DNA of 64,000 nt from Posidonia oceanica (GCA_037176725.1 JAZBRS010000026.1:97137501-97201500); one strand, 5' to 3'. Counted from the stretch's first letter, positions 12,346-25,542 are shown. Translations and numbers: made by a program. Notes: generated from the letters alone by a model not told the origin.

Positions 12346-14087
12346 GTAACCCAGCTAGACTTGGCTTCGGGTTGGCTTTTCTCTGGCTTCCCTGAGTTCC
12401 CACGCATCCTCCCCGAACTCCCCAGAGCCTCTCGACCCCCTAAACACCTCAATTCCAGTGTCCTGGGATTGAGGACTCTTCTCCGGTGAACCACCCGCTG
12501 TCGAGACGACCACCGGAGTTCCACCACCTCCAGAGCCTCCCCGTGAGCCCGTGAGAGAGAGTGCTACCTTCCCGAGCAACCCCCTAAGCTCCGCTGCCTC
12601 TGTCCAGCCGCACGTCCGCAACAGCGCTGTCGCCGGAGAAGACAACGCCCGCAATGCGTCTCAGGCAAGCGTCCAACCTTCTGTTAGCTTAGAATAGTTC
12701 GTAATTGCGGTGTCTTCATTTCCTATGTTTTTTCTGCATTATCAGCTAGTTGCATTGTCCATTCCCTTTCTCCTCCGTCGCCTCTTGCGAAGGGCAGACG
12801 GCTTGCGCATGGCCTCGTGCCGTCGCGCTCGTAGCCGCCTTGCCTCACCGCATAGAGCCTCCGGCAGGTTCCCCCGCACTCGCCTCTAGCCTCCTCAGTG
12901 CGTCTATGGCTGATAACGCCCTCCAAGCCGCCTCTATGGCCGACGGAGATGCGCAGTCGCCGGTGCTATACTGCCGAGGTGGGGGCGGCGATTCGGGCAA
13001 TGCCACCTTGCATCTGCACCTCATTCGGATAGTTGGGTATACCACCTTGCTTCCCCAACCGATTTTGCTGCATTCCATTAAGCATCGGGCCCAGAATCGG
13101 GCGGTGAAGATCCTCTGTCTGACTAGCCAGTCCCGCACCGAGGTCCTGCGTGGACCTCCTGCGTGTTTGACTGTGATATCAGGCAGAGATCCCAGCCCCT
13201 TTCTGACCTTTGTTTATGCCAATTTCTTAGATATTATTGCATATTATTGTTCCGGGATACTTCCTCTTCATCATCCAACCGGTCCCATACCGAATTGGAT
13301 TGAGGAGGGCCTCCCATTTGGCTATGACTTACCACTGCAAATGCGATCTGTTCCCGCATGGAGGTCCCGCGTGAGACCCCCGCGTATCTAACAGTAGCTT
13401 CTACAGATGTGGATAGAGCCTTTTACCCTCATCTTAGCTACCCCTCTTGCATGTTTACCTTGAAGTATCCTTTATTTACTTCTCTATTTCCTTTTGAGCA
13501 ATGTTTACTTAAGCCTTGCATGCTTTACCTTTACTTTTTATCATGTATGTTACCTTCCCGCATTATATTGTTGATCTCCTGATTTCCTTCAGTATGTGTG
13601 ATGTTTAACTAAATTCTATCTTCTCTCACTTATTTCCCTTATGCATGCTTGCTTCTTAGCTTTATGTAGCTATTTGCCTTGGTTTTCTCTTAATCTATGT
13701 GCATGTCTATTTAAGCTCCTTTCCTTTCGCCTTCTTGAATTATCATGGCATGTTTTCTTTAGCTAGAGCATATTAATTGGCCTTCAGCCTACATTGAGCC
13801 ACACTATGAGTGGAATGACGTTAGAAAAGGCCGCTCCTCGGGCATGTCGGGGGTGCCTAATACCTTCCCCGTGCGTACCTGGAGTCCTTACCCATCTCTA
13901 GACCGCAATGACCCAGTGTCGCATCCTTTTTGCATGGATCCACTTTGTTTCCTTTTGCTTTTATTTGTTTACTCCGGTTTTCCTTGTCTTCTGGCTTTTC
14001 CCAATTAGACTAGGTGGCGACTTCCCCTTTTTGTTGTTTATCTTATTCGCCGATTTCGATGTTTATTGGTGATTTTACTCTCTTTAT

Positions 14088-14433
14088 CAGGTCGAATCCC
14101 CCTCGGATATGCCATTTATTGAGACCCTCTTTCTCTTCGATTGGGCGTTTGTGAGCTTTGGTAGCGGCTCCCGTATCATATGCGAGAGACGGTCGCATAA
14201 GAATGACCACTCCGTCAGGGAATTCAGACTTGATCCCTTTCCTTTTCTTTTTATTTCTTTTATTGTCACTTATCATTTTGTTGGTGTTTTCTTCCTCGAG
14301 TCGAACTTTCCTCGAACACACCAATAGCTGTGGCCCTCATTCCCTATGGCCGGGCATCTGTGAGCTTTGGCAGCGGCCCCCGAGTTGTATGTCGAAAGAG
14401 ACGGTCACAGTAAAGTGGCGACTCTGCTGGGGA
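14088..14433 (+). repeat. Tandem duplication of the U5 end and primer site region in element 2
   Basis: The phrase TGTGAGCTTTGG, then AGCGGC, a cytosine-rich word, and GAGACGGTC occurs at 14,149-14,195 and again at 14,350-14,406, about 200 bp apart. The first copy is followed by a decayed primer-site-like stretch (ACCACTCCGTCAGGGA, 14,205-14,220), the second by the good primer site at 14,416. Confidence 0.65.
14416..14433 (+). promoter_or_regulatory. Element 2 primer binding site (tRNA-Arg)
   Basis: TGGCGACTCTGCTGGGGA is complementary, with one mismatch, to the 3' end of plant tRNA-Arg(ACG), which ends in GGAGTCGCCA. Ogre elements are known to use tRNA-Arg. It would prime minus-strand DNA synthesis. 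Confidence 0.8.
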
Positions 14434-15540
14434 AACCCGACTCCAACTTTTTGTTTTTTGCCTTCTGCTTATCTTGTGGTCTTTTCTTGCTTGCGCCTTT
14501 GTTCTAGCTCTTTGTTACTTTATTTAGCGCTTATTTGCAATGTCGTGATTGATTGTTCGTCCTCTTTCCACACCTACATATCGTTATCACTGCATGCACA
14601 TGCCTTAGTGTACATATGCCTTCTTTTGGTTTGATGATTGTTTTTATTTCACGAATCATGTACACAACACAACCACATGCCATGCTCATGCCTTTTGATG
14701 TGCTATATGACTTAGCATTGCCATGACTGAATGTTTGTTTCCCCCTTCTTGCATTTATCCTAAGGTAAAGTAGAGATGTGATTGCCTCCTTCGTTGGTTT
14801 AACTTAAAACATGCAAGTAAAAGTGACACCTAGGCTTACTAGAGCTTCTACATCAACTTCTATCCCCTTTTTGTGGTTAATAAAACGGGCAAGCTAAAAG
14901 ACTTAATGCATACTCGCATGTTTGAGCATATAGGGCATGCATTCTTCTCCTCCCTGAGTCTGCATATTTAGTCTGAGAAGGACAGGTCCCATCCCCCGTT
15001 CTGTCGCTTTGGCAATAGCACAGGTGGATTGGCCTTGTCCCCCCTTGTCTGGGGTCGTGTCGGTGTTACTAGGGGGTACAAGCTTTGCTTTGGCAGGTTG
15101 ACGGCTCCCCAATGCACCACACGTCACTGCCTGGCTTCGGCCAGGATTTAGTCAGGAGCCTTATTTTTCTGACCGAGTCGGAGACCTATACACCCTGTGT
15201 GGATCTGGAGTAGATAACATTCTAGGACACACTAGATTGGTAAGAGAGAGCATGTTAGAGAACATTCGCATGCATATCATACATATAACAACTAACAGCA
15301 TTTGCATTCTTTTGTCGGGTCCTAACCTTTTTGTTTGCTTTGTCCCTCAGGTCTGTGAGCGAGTTCCCTTGTTGGAGCTCGAGTCTGTTTCTTTGCTCAC
15401 GCCCCTATTGTGACACCCTTTTCTCGACCCTCCTTCCTCAAGATTCCTCGAGATATTCGTCGAGTTCGACGATAGCTCGTCCTAGGCGTCGTCCTTCTAT
15501 TCCCTATCGCAGTCCAGTTCTCACTCGCTCTCGGACCACC
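14434..15540 (+). other. Element 2: 5' leader
   Basis: Untranslated stretch between primer site and gag ATG. It is T-rich at first. The block at 14,925-15,255 (from TATAGGGCATGCATTCTTCT onward) is conserved in the leaders of elements 1, 3 and 4. No gene is seen. Confidence 0.7.
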
Positions 15541-18500
15541 ATGGCCTAGTGCATTAGTGAGCCCATGTTCTCTGTTGCCTTGGAGAAGTCCCAGGTTCCG
15601 ACCTCTCCTCTTGTGGCTCTGGTCTCCACTGTTGCCCCTCGCACCTTTCACTTTCAGGCGCAGGGGAACCCTGGAATTTTCGGACATCATCTGGCTACCG
15701 TACCTCCAGGGACTGTCACCGAATCTATCACGATGACTACCTCTCGAGCCCCGGAAACACTGTATAATGTCCCAGGTCTTGCACTTGATTCCCCCACTGC
15801 GGCAGCTCCTCCTGATGTAGGATTCTGCCTTGTTGGACAGTTTGTGTCCCCACCTGTTGCACCCATTCCCCCGCAGGCACTACAATTTAGTATTCCCATT
15901 AATGGGACACCTGAGGCGTAGTACCAGCACCTGTTAGGGCTTGTCCAGCATCTGCAGGACATGGCTCTGTCTTTTTGTGCCCTTGTGGCTCCTGAGGTCC
16001 CTTTTGTCCCTCCCTTCCATTTTCAGGCATTCCCCACTGCACCACCGCCTCGGCCATTGCCGCAGCTACTCGTTGCTCTGATGGTGGGGGCGGCATCGTT
16101 GCCTCCTGTGCACCCACTCCTCACTGCATAGCATTTCACTTCTCCCTCTGGTGGTCACCCCTCCGGGATGACAGGAACACAGCACCCACTTGGTCTGCAG
16201 TCTGGCACTGTGCCGTTGCAGCAGCTGTTGCTTCTGCATGCTCCAACACCCACAGCACAGCATTCTGCTTTTCTTCCCCCTTGCATCCACAGACTCAGGC
16301 TCCTGCATACACCCCACAGCACCACACACCCTTGCATGGGTATGCCGGCCATCACGTCGCCTCACCAGCCGACGAGATGGTGGACCCGGAGGAGCACTTA
16401 GGTGCTACCCAGACGGCATACGCTAACCTTGCCCCAGCTGCATCTTCCTTGCCAGCAGCGACCCCGGATGCCCTCCTTAACAGGATGGGCGATCTGGAGA
16501 GAGCACTCCGTCGAGTGCAGGGTGGGGAGTGCCAGTCCTTCGAGTACCGGGACCTCTGTTACTTCCCAGAGGCTATACTCCCAGTAAATTTCCGTGTCAC
16601 AGACTTTGACAAGTACAACAGGAAAGGCTGCCCTATCTCCCATCCATGGGCTTATTGCAGGGACCTCACACAGCTTCAGGGTGATGAGAGGTTTCTTATC
16701 TGCCTGTTCCAAAAGAGTCTTACTGGTCCGGCTCTCAAGTGATTCACATCACTTGATATGGCCTCCATTAGGACCTGGAGCACCCTCACCCTGGTGTTCG
16801 TGGAACAGTACTCTTTTAATCTTGACGAAGTCCCAAAGCGGGAGGACTTGGTCTCCACTTTGCAGAAACCCCATGAGCCATTCGGGGAGTATGTCGGCCG
16901 ATGACGTGCACCGGCCTCGCAGGTTCGAGATAGGCCCTCTGACGAGGAGTCTATCGAGATCCTCATCTGAGGCTCTCTGCCATCAATTGGGGGTATACTC
17001 AGTCTTCAATCTGTCATCACTTTTACAACACTGATTCGGTCAGGCTCCCACATAGAGAATGCAATCCGCAGCGGCTGCTACCCCACAATCTCCGCACTCA
17101 TCAGACAAGACATCGTCCCCAACCGCGACAACAACAACAACAACAACTACAACAGCAACAACAGTAGCAACAACAACAGCGGCAACAACCATGCCAGAAG
17201 GAGGGATCAGCCGAAGCTCGCCATTGCCTACGTCGATTATCCTATGGCGCAGTTCAACTTGGCGGGTCACCCTGCCCCGAATCAAATAGTTTATGCACCT
17301 GCACCGTCACACACTCCACAGATTGCACACACTGCCCAGACGGTCTATCCAACCGCACCGGCCCGGCAAGGACAACGCCCTCTGCAGAAACGACTTCGCG
17401 GTAACACGCACCAATTCACAAAGCTCGTGGAACCACTGAGCACTATCCTGCCTAAGGTGGCGTCACTCCTTAGGTTCCCCGAGGTTCGCCCACTGCCAAA
17501 TCCACTTCCACCGTGGTACAAGGCAGGCCTCTTTTGCAATTACCATCAAGTTGAGGGCCACTTGACGGATAACTGCTTCACTTTGCGGGGAGCCATCCAG
17601 GATTTGATTAACCAAAGGGTCATCTCCATAAATACTCAGGAGGTGGCATCCACTTCTGCCCCTCCACTTGCATCCACCCCTGCATCATCTCTAGCTCATC
17701 CCAGCGTCTTGCATCGGCCCCTGCCTGAGCATTCTGGCTCAGGAGGTGCTGGGACCTTAGGAGTCCACACTCTCTTCCCCTTTGGGCCCACCACTTCCGC
17801 AGTGGACCCATCTTCTTTAATCCATCATGTCTCGGATCCTTTTCCTTTGGCTTTGTACAACTCTGTTCTCACTGGCTCTGAATCGGCAATCCATATGATA
17901 CAGTTGAATGCCGAGCCAGGGCCTTCCGCCGCTCGGCCCACCATGCAACACCCTGCTGAGCCACCTATCTGCCTGCTGGCCTTGCCGCATCCAGAACCTC
18001 CTCAGCCCCTCTCCCAATTTACTACACTAGCAGGACTTGCCTATCCACTACCAACCCCCCTAGAGCATGCGGCCCGCATACCTGTGGTCATTACTCTGAC
18101 CTGGGATACCCATAGAGTCCTGTATGACTACGTCACAGAAATGTGCGCCGAAGTCACGTGTTCGGGAAGGGTGTACAGGCCCCCAGCTTCGAAAGCCCAG
18201 CCTACCACTCTAGAAGCCACAACCGTTCCATCCGCAAGGCAAACCGCCAAACCACCCCAGGACCCCATTCAACCCTCTGCCTCCACCCAGAATGGCCAGC
18301 CTAGTGCCGACATTACTGCCCCGCTTAAGAGGGTAAAGGCCGACATTTCCATCTGGGATCTAATCCACTCTTCTGTGGAGCACTAAGAGGCATTCCTTCG
18401 TGTGTTCTAGGTAGCCCATGTATCCCAAACCATCAAACCCGCAACCCTTGAAAGCATGGTGGGCATGATTGCGGAACCCCACGTCATCTCTTTCTCGAGT

Positions 18501-18560
18501 GACGAGCTCCCCCTGGCAGGGACATGCCACAACAAGCCCCTCTTCGTCACAGTGTAGTAC
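15541..18560 (+). pseudogene. Element 2: gag
   Basis: The start ATG at 15,541 matches the other gag starts, but the third codon is TAG. Recognisable parts are the Pro/Gln-rich arm (15,565-16,480), the gag domain (16,550-17,000, phrases LFQKSLTGPALK and FGEYVGR), an Asn-coding CAA-rich linker (17,125-17,190), and an intact zinc knuckle (CNYHQVEGHLTDNC, about 17,536-17,577). A Pro-rich segment follows, ending with ADISIWDLIHSS (about 18,365). Further stops lie at 15,919, 16,740 (TGG to TGA before FTSLD), near 16,903, near 16,967, at 18,384 and near 18,408. The open piece 17,244-18,386 is the longest. It is homologous throughout to element 3 gag (46,814-49,830) and is non-functional. Confidence 0.85.
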
Positions 18561-20811
18561 AACGATCTCCACATCCCTTTGACCTTGGTTGATAACGGTG
18601 CAAGCCTTAATGTCTGCCCCTTGCACACTGCAAGTAAACTCGGATTCAAAGCCGAGGATATCACACTAGTCACCAAAGGGATGACGTCATTTGACAACAC
18701 GCACCACGATGCTCTGGGAGCTTTGGTTATCTCCCTTGCCATCGGCCTAGTGGTATTCGATGTTGACTTTTTCATCGTCGATTTAGAGCCATCTTTCAAT
18801 CTTCTGTTGGGACGCCCTTGGCTGCACCAACATCAGGTGATCCCCTCAACTCTCCACCGAATGATAAAGTTCCTCCACGATGACAAAATTATCGCTGTCA
18901 TGGCTGAAAACTTTGACGGAGTGGGAGGCGAGGCGGTCTCCTCACTTTCCCCACAGACTATCACCTTTGATTCTAAACCAACCGATGTCATGTATCGCGT
19001 TAATTGGTTTGAACCAGTTGACTTCCTTTCTGATCTTGAGCGCGTCAATCTTCCGACCACTCAGGGAAACCCTTCTCGGATGGTCGAGAACCTTTGCCAT
19101 AGGTGGGGCTACAAGCACGAAACGCCACTCGGGCTGCACGGCCAGGGGATCGCTGAGCCGATCACGGTAGAAGAGAGGAGAGACCACGAAGGCCTTGGTT
19201 ACAACTGGCAGCCACATAAGGATGCATACCGGTGCGGAAGGGGTCGGAGGATGATCATTCCTTTTAATTTCTCTAACTTCGTCAATGCAGGTAATCTCGA
19301 TCCCAACCTCAATGAAGCCGCAGCATAGGCCACACTACGCTCAGATGCCCCACTGCCGTTAGAGGAGAGGGTCACTGTCGAAGACTGGTATTCAGACGAA
19401 GAGCAGTTAGAGACAGATACCGTGCAGGTCTGTAAGGATGCCCAGCCAGATCCCCTGGCACCCCTGTTAGTTCGCTTCTCCCTGCCTCCTACAGTTATAA
19501 CAGTTCTGGCAGACGCTGCATCTGGGTTGACAGCCACTCGTCCTTGCACAGCATCATCAGTTTGCCCACCAATTGCAGCAGTAGCTCCGCAGCCAAGAGC
19601 GCATCTCCAGAAGCCACCATCCTGCCCGACAAGGACAACAATCGCCTCAGCACTGTGCCCCTTTCCCTGGGAGAAGAACTTTGCCAGTTCAGTAGGTCCC
19701 CCCGCTTTGTCAGTGGTGTTGTTAACAACACAGGTGGATCTTACAGCCACCTATTTTATAGAATCAAGTCTTGTGGTGGGACCACATGGTGTCCGTGGCT
19801 ACACCCACCGTGTCACCACCTACCAGAGGAGTCCTATCTCCTGGCGCAGCTGTCCAGCTATTGGCCCTCCCAAGCAACGGGCCAGATTATCCTCCCTACC
19901 TACCAACATGGATGGCACCCTCGTCGTGGCAAGCGCCTCAGCCTCTAATCCAGTTAGTGGCCGAAGTAGCCTCCCCAAGAGGGGGAAATCTCGAGCGGCA
20001 GGCATATGAGCCGTGTAGTGCCTACCTTGTCGACCTCGCTCTTGATGAAGAAGAGGGAGCTGTCAAGGAGGCCCAAGAGGAGGACATGCTCGAGGACTTA
20101 GAGTTATTATTCCAGGAGCAGCTGCCAGTATTTGCAGAAGACGCCGCCGGATTGAACGCTACAAGGAAGGGAAAGGCGGTGATTACAGATCAGATACCCG
20201 CACATCCCCCTAGGCAACAGGACCACTCATCCATCATGGTCCTGGAAGAAATAGCAATTCCACCACTCACTAGGCCATCTAAGTTAATCACCTCGCAGCC
20301 AGGAGGTGGGTCTAAGTGGTTTGTACAGCGCCTGCCCCGCTCAGGCAGCACAGCAGGCAGAAGTAGTCCCACCAACCTGCCAAGAGACAGTTACGGGATC
20401 AGGACACTCTCAGCCAATACATCAGGAAATGTGGAGGAGCATGCAGTAATAGCAGCAGCAGTAGAGACAATAGAGGCAGAAAGACCTAGACAACCAGTAG
20501 AGCCAGAGGCCACAAGAGCTGAGCCCATGTAGCAGGCATACAGAAACATGCGAGTCAGCGTGACCATCCTGAAGCGCCATCAGGGCCAAGATACTAAACA
20601 GATTTGCTCCTTCGATGTCATAAATCCAACCATTGAGAAGGTGATCCTCTCGGAACTCATAGCTTATGAGGAGGAGGATGTAGGCACAGAAGAGAATGAC
20701 AAACCTTTGCCTGAGTTTCAACCCTTCGGCAACGATCCAGAAGGACCAAACCTGTACATCGAAGAAGAGGTAGAGACCATCAACATCGGCACAGCCGAGG
20801 AAATCAAGTAG
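18561..20811 (+). pseudogene. Element 2: protease, G-patch-like region and linker
   Basis: The open stretch 18,579-19,328 holds the retropepsin active-site phrase LVDNGASLNV (DNGA, at its start), LLLGRPWLHQ (about 18,803), and a G-patch-like CHRWGYKHETPLG...GQGIAEP region (about 19,095-19,160). After a TAG at 19,326 the acidic linker continues with frame changes to 20,532 (LDEEEGAVKE near 20,045, SIMVLEE near 20,232). It then enters the pre-RT segment 20,548-20,811 (VSVTILKRHQGQ). At the point where element 3 has a TAA (51,633) this copy is open (TRKGKAV), so the gag-to-pol frame was originally continuous. Confidence 0.83.
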
Positions 20812-22270
20812 GTCCGTATTAGTGCCAAATTGTCCCCCAAGGCCGGGAAGAGTTCATTGCATTCCTCATGGAATATGCAGACGTCTTCGCTTGGAGCTAT
20901 GATGATATGGTTGGCTTAGATGTCAAGATAGTGGTACACACACTACAACTAGACTCGGATGTAAAGCCAGTTAAACAGAAGCTCAGGAGGTGGCAATCGC
21001 AGTGGCTGTTGATGATCAATGAGGAAATTATGAAGCAGCATAATGTCAGCTTCCTCAAGGTCGTTCTGTACCCAGAATGGCTCGCCAACGTTGTGCCTGT
21101 ACCTAAAAAGGACGGAAAGGTCCGTATGTGCATCGATTACAGAGACCTGAACAAGGCCAGCACCAAGGATGACTTTCCTCTACCGCACATAGACGTCCTG
21201 GTAGACAATACAGCAGGCCACAAGATGCTATCTTTCATGGATGGCTTTTCAGGCTACAATCAGATTAAAATGACAGAAGAAGACATGGAAAAGACATCCT
21301 TGATCACCTCCTGGGGAGTCTTCTACTACAGAGTAATGCCATTTGGGCTAAAAAATGCCGGGGCAACTTACTAGAGGGCAATGACGACTTTGTTCCATGA
21401 CCTCATGCACCAGGACGTGGAGGTCTACGTAGATGACATGATTGCCAAGTCCTGGGAGCCCGAAGATCATCTTACTTGCCTGAAAAAGCTATTCAACCGC
21501 CTTAGGCGCTACAAGCTCAGGCTCAATCCCAACAAGTGTGTCTTCGGCGTGTCATCTGGAAAACTCCTAGGCTATATTGTCAGCCAGAGGGGGATTGAGC
21601 TAGATCCCAGCAAAGCCCAAGCAATCATTGAAATGCCACCCCCTGTTACTGAGAAGGAGGTCCGAGGCCTACTAGGGCGACTGCAGTATATCAGTCGATT
21701 CGTCGCACAGCTCACGCCCATCAGTGAGCCGATCTTCAAACTCTTGAGAAAAAACGCACAAATCAAGTGGAGCGACGAATGCCAGGCCGCATTTGAAAAG
21801 ATAAAGCAACTCCTAACTAAGCCCCCTGTCTTGGTTCCTCCTGTGCCAGGCAGACCCCTGCTACTGTTCCTCTCAACGATGCAGCACTCTGTAGGCGCAG
21901 TCCTGGGCCAGCATGATGAATCGGGTCGCAAAGAGCGTGCCATCTACTACCTGAGCAAGAAGTTCAATGATTGTGAAGCCAGGTATACAATGATTGAGAA
22001 AACCTGCCTTTCCCTAGTCTGGGCCACGCAAAAGCTGAGGCACTATATGATGGCCTACCCCATTCTACTCCTGTGCAGGCATGACCCGATGAAATAATTA
22101 TTTCAGAAGCCTGCACTAGTAGGCCGATGTGTCAAGTGGCAAGTGCTCTTATCTCAGTACGACATCACCTTCGTCACCCAGGAGTTGATGAAGGGGCAGG
22201 CTGTAGCAGATCACCTGGCCGACTTACCACTGCCTGAATATCAGCCCTTGCAGACGCAGTTTCCCGATGA
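20812..22270 (+). pseudogene. Element 2: reverse transcriptase and degenerate RNase H
   Basis: RT fingers and palm phrases VPVPKKDGKVRMCIDYRDLN (about 21,093-21,152) and MDGFSGYNQI (about 21,238-21,267), plus the catalytic YVDDM (21,426-21,440), are present. A TAG at 21,372 replaces the Gln of ATYQRAM, and a TAA interrupts after MK at 22,096. The first RNase H (about 21,790-22,200) has lost its first catalytic Asp: the usual LxxDAS phrase reads LFLSTMQHSVGAVL. Loss of this residue with retention of the fold as a connection domain is typical of the Tat lineage. The enzyme would convert element RNA to DNA in the cytoplasm. Confidence 0.88.
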
Positions 22271-24052
22271 GGACATCTTGTTTGCCTCGGAAGATGCCGA
22301 ACAGAAGGATCCCGAGGATGAATTTCAATGGCACATGTTTTTTGACGGCGCTGTCAATAAAAGAGGCAGAGGCATCGGAGCAGTCCTAGCAACACTGCAG
22401 GGAGAACTAATCCCGTTTACCAGGAAAATGACCTTCAGTTGCACCAACAACGAGGCAGAATACGAAGCCTGCATCCTAGGACTACGGGTCGCACTCGAGC
22501 ATGGTGTACGGAAGCTGCACGTGCACGACGATGCAATGCTAGTCGTCTCCCAAGTCAATGGCGACTACAGGACCAAGGACCCCAAGCTAGTGCTATACCA
22601 TGAGTACCTACTAGAACTGATCGAGCATTTCGAGGAGACTCGCTTCACCTTCATGAATAGAGCCAAGAATGCCTATGCAGATGCTTTGGCAACCTTAGCA
22701 TCCTGGCTCTCCATACCCGAAGACAATGCAGTGGACATATCAGTTACCCACGTCGAGCAGCCCGCGCACTGCATGAGTATTGAGGAAGCAGTTATTACAG
22801 AGGAACCACCCTGGTACCATGACATCAAGGTCTTCCTCGAGTCTGGCAACCTCCCAACTGGCACGTCAGCAGTAGACAGAAAGACTATGGCGCACCTGGC
22901 GTCCAAGTATGTCTTGGGAGCAGCACATCTCTACAGAAGGTCCTACAATCAGATGTTTTTGCGCTATGCAGACAAAAAAGAGACTAACACGCTGATGCTT
23001 CAGGTCCATGCAGGGACATGCGGCCCACACATGAACGGTGTATTGGTAGCCAAGAAAATTATGCTGCAAGGCTACTTCTGGTCCACAATGGAGGCAGATT
23101 CTTGCCGGTTCGTGCGCTGATGCCACAACTATCAGATACATGGGGATTTCATCCATGCGCTGCTGTAGCAACTTCACAGCATGGCGTCACCTTGGCCTTT
23201 CTCCACTTGGGGAATTGATGTCATCGGCGCAATCCATCTTGTAGCCTCCAACGGTCATCGCTTCATCCTTGTGGCGATCGACTACTTTACCAAATGGGTA
23301 GAGGCGGCCTCGTACAAGACAGTAATGGCCGTAGTAACAGAGAAGTTCATCAGGAACAATATCATTGCTCGTTACGGGGTCCCATATGCGCTCATCTCTG
23401 ACAATGGCATGAACTTCACAGCCAAGAGAATGGAGAATGCCTGCACAGTTTCAAGATTAAGCACCACAAGTCCTCCCCTTATCGGCCACAGATGAATGGC
23501 ATAGTCGAGTCAGCCAACAAGAACTTGATAAAGATCCTCAAGAAGATGGCAGAGATTCACAAGGACTGGCACGACAAGCTCCCATATGCCTTATGGGCCT
23601 ACAGAACGTCGGTCCGGACCTTGACAGGAGCAACGCCATATTCGCTAGTCTATGGCATGGAGGCGGTTTTACCTATTGAAGTTGAGATCCCGTCCTTACG
23701 GATTCTAAAGGAGGCAGAGCTGGAAGAAGCAGAATGGGTCGAAGACCGCTGTGCCCAGTTGAACCTGATCGATGAGCGTAGACTGCAAGCAATGCACCAC
23801 GCTCAATGCTATCAGAAGAGGATGGCTAGATCCTATCAGAAGAAAGTCAGGCCCAAAAGCTTCACGCCGGGCGACTTGGTCTTGCAAGCTATTCACCTCC
23901 CTGACGGCCGAGGCAAATTCCGGCCCAACTGGCGTGGCCCTTACGTCATCAAGCGGATAATCTCTCGGGGTGTAGCAATGCATGAGAGCATGGATCAGGT
24001 CGAGCAGTCTGAGCTAGTCAATGCCTGCTACCTCAAGAAATACTACCAGTGA
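22271..24052 (+). pseudogene. Element 2: archaeal-type RNase H and integrase
   Basis: The second RNase H (22,322-22,710) shows FFDGAVNKRG, NNEAEYEAC and ending NAYADALATL, giving the D-E-D-D set expected of the archaeal-type domain acquired by Tat elements. Integrase follows: zinc-binding region (VHAGTCGPHMN, about 23,008; then a stop TGA at 23,118 before CHN), core with GIDVIGA (about 23,212), SDNGMNF (about 23,398) and VESANKN (about 23,503), and a C-terminal region with the GKFRPNWRGPYV phrase (about 23,910-23,948). There is no chromodomain. The frame shifts near 23,440-23,495, and a TAG lies near 23,166. The reading ends CYLKKYYQ at 24,052, exactly as in element 3. Confidence 0.88.
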
Positions 24053-25542
24053 TCTGGAACTGTATCCTTACCTTGCAGAACCCCTATCCCTTGCATTCCA
24101 TGCATGCATGACCGTCCCGCTATCACGCACTCACATTTGCACTCTTTCAGTTGCTTTACATGCTATTCGACCAGTCATAAACGACATCTGCACGTAGCAT
24201 ACAACATCATCATCATGCATTACAATCATAGTCTGATGAGGAAAAATCAGAAAAGCTTGCCTACTTGAGAAGGGATCCAACCTCACTTCATCTTGTCCTA
24301 CCTAGATGTCTTAGTCAGTAAGGGAGCCACCTTCAATATGAGAATGGATGAAATGTTCAAACCTCCTAGGACCTACACCTCAAGAGGGAGACAAAATGAT
24401 AGGGCAAGAGCGAGAGTGTGAGCCTTACAAAATTTATGTATCCGCCTACCAGGGCACAAAAGAAACAAGAAGATGGAAGGCGAAGATAGAAGCTAGCCCT
24501 AAAGTTAGAGGTGAGCAGAGTAGCCCTATTCCCTCAGCCAACCTTGGAGAGGAGTCGAAGCCCATGCCTGGGAAACACATTTCCCTAGGGTCTAGCCACC
24601 CCTTCTAGCAGTGACAACTCTTGAACACCAGACCAGGCATCCATTACCTCCAAGTCAGGGATAGAGTGAGCCTGCTCGTATATGTGGGAGCAAAACAAAA
24701 AGAATTAAAAGAGAAGGTGTAGGTCCTAGAGAGGGCTTGGCACGAAGCCCATTCTCATCTCACCACCAAACAAACACACCCATATCCTTCCCTGAGTGCC
24801 ACCAATAGCTGAGAGTCTAGGTAGGGTCAGATGAGGTTTGAGACCACTCCCTTCTCCATAGCAGGCATTGAAAGCATTCCATATACTAAGGACGACAAAA
24901 TATTCACATCGATCATGCATTCATTTAGCATCTCTTTGCCGAGCACTGTAAGGTTCCAGCTCGTTTCTGAGCCACAGCACGCCGTTGCCCGCTACAGAGA
25001 TCACTGGGCCAGTATGGCTAGAGACAAGACATTCCTAAGCCGAACATGCACCGCTGACCCAACATCAGTCAGAGGCCACCAACAACAAGCCAATGACAAA
25101 GGATGCACCGAGTTCAGGCCAGACTTTGCTAGTGGATCACCATTCAGAGGCAGAATCCTTGGCAGGGGGCAGAGCAGACTTGCCCATCAACTTGAGGGTC
25201 ATAGACACGAAGTCAGCAGGCTACACCCGGCCCCCTTGCACCACTCAGAGGGGAGAAGAACACTGACAGTGGCCTGTCAATCCATCCTCACGTGTAGATC
25301 CCGCGCTCAGCTCCCACGTACCGCCGCCACATGTTTAACAGGGTCTTGGCTGCAGAACACTTGCTAGTGGATTGGTTTGCATTTTGCCTACAAAACCAAG
25401 AAGACCTCAAGTGCCACAAACAGAAGCAATGTGGAAGCATACATAACTTCATCATAGTTTTCATATTCATTGAAATCTAGTTACAAGCATTGGATTTAAC
25501 CCGCATAAGCTGTTGGGTTGATCAACATGTTACACTTTGCTT
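24053..25542 (+). other. Element 2: region downstream of integrase
   Basis: Non-coding and homologous in the same order to 55,608-56,720 of element 3 as far as about 25,000. Shared pieces are AGTAAGGGAGCCACC (about 24,320), a TACACCTC...GAGGGAG purine stretch (about 24,380-24,395), GTGTAGGTC..GAGAG (about 24,717), and GAGTCTAGGTAGGG (about 24,811). Around 25,291-25,330 lie CTCCCACGTA-type words like those in the 5' LTR. An ORF at 24,831-25,367 has no domain and is not called. Confidence 0.6.

Larger units (their letters stand above)
11655..14409 (+). mobile_element. Element 2: 5' LTR (about 2.75 kb)
   Basis: It starts TGTAGACACCCC immediately after element 1 leader sequence (preceding 5 bp GCAAG). 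The 3' end is set at a TCACA six bases before the primer site at 14,416; the exact end is uncertain by a few bases. It belongs to a different LTR family from those at 776, 31,802, 36,333 and 39,556, but shares their conserved blocks: GGGGTGCCTAATACC (13,848-13,893) and TGGCGACTTCC (14,015-14,025). It holds a 70-bp repeat (11,870-12,145) and scattered CTCCCGCGTG words. An ORF at 12,750-13,391 has no recognisable domain and lies wholly within the LTR, so it is not called. Confidence 0.82.

Noticed and set aside
12750..13391. 213-codon ORF in the LTR of element 2
   Set aside because: No domain, no homologue in the other LTRs, and composition like its surroundings.
17125..17190. CAA-rich stretch as a microsatellite
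   Set aside because: It is the Asn-rich linker of gag, present as an Asn/Ser linker in elements 1 and 3; only slightly expanded here.
19199..19750. Minus-strand ORFs over gag-pol of element 2 (also 9,531-9,866 plus, 16,066-16,365 minus and 53,235-53,468 minus)
   Set aside because: Shadows of the gag-pol reading on the other strand, with no domain of their own.
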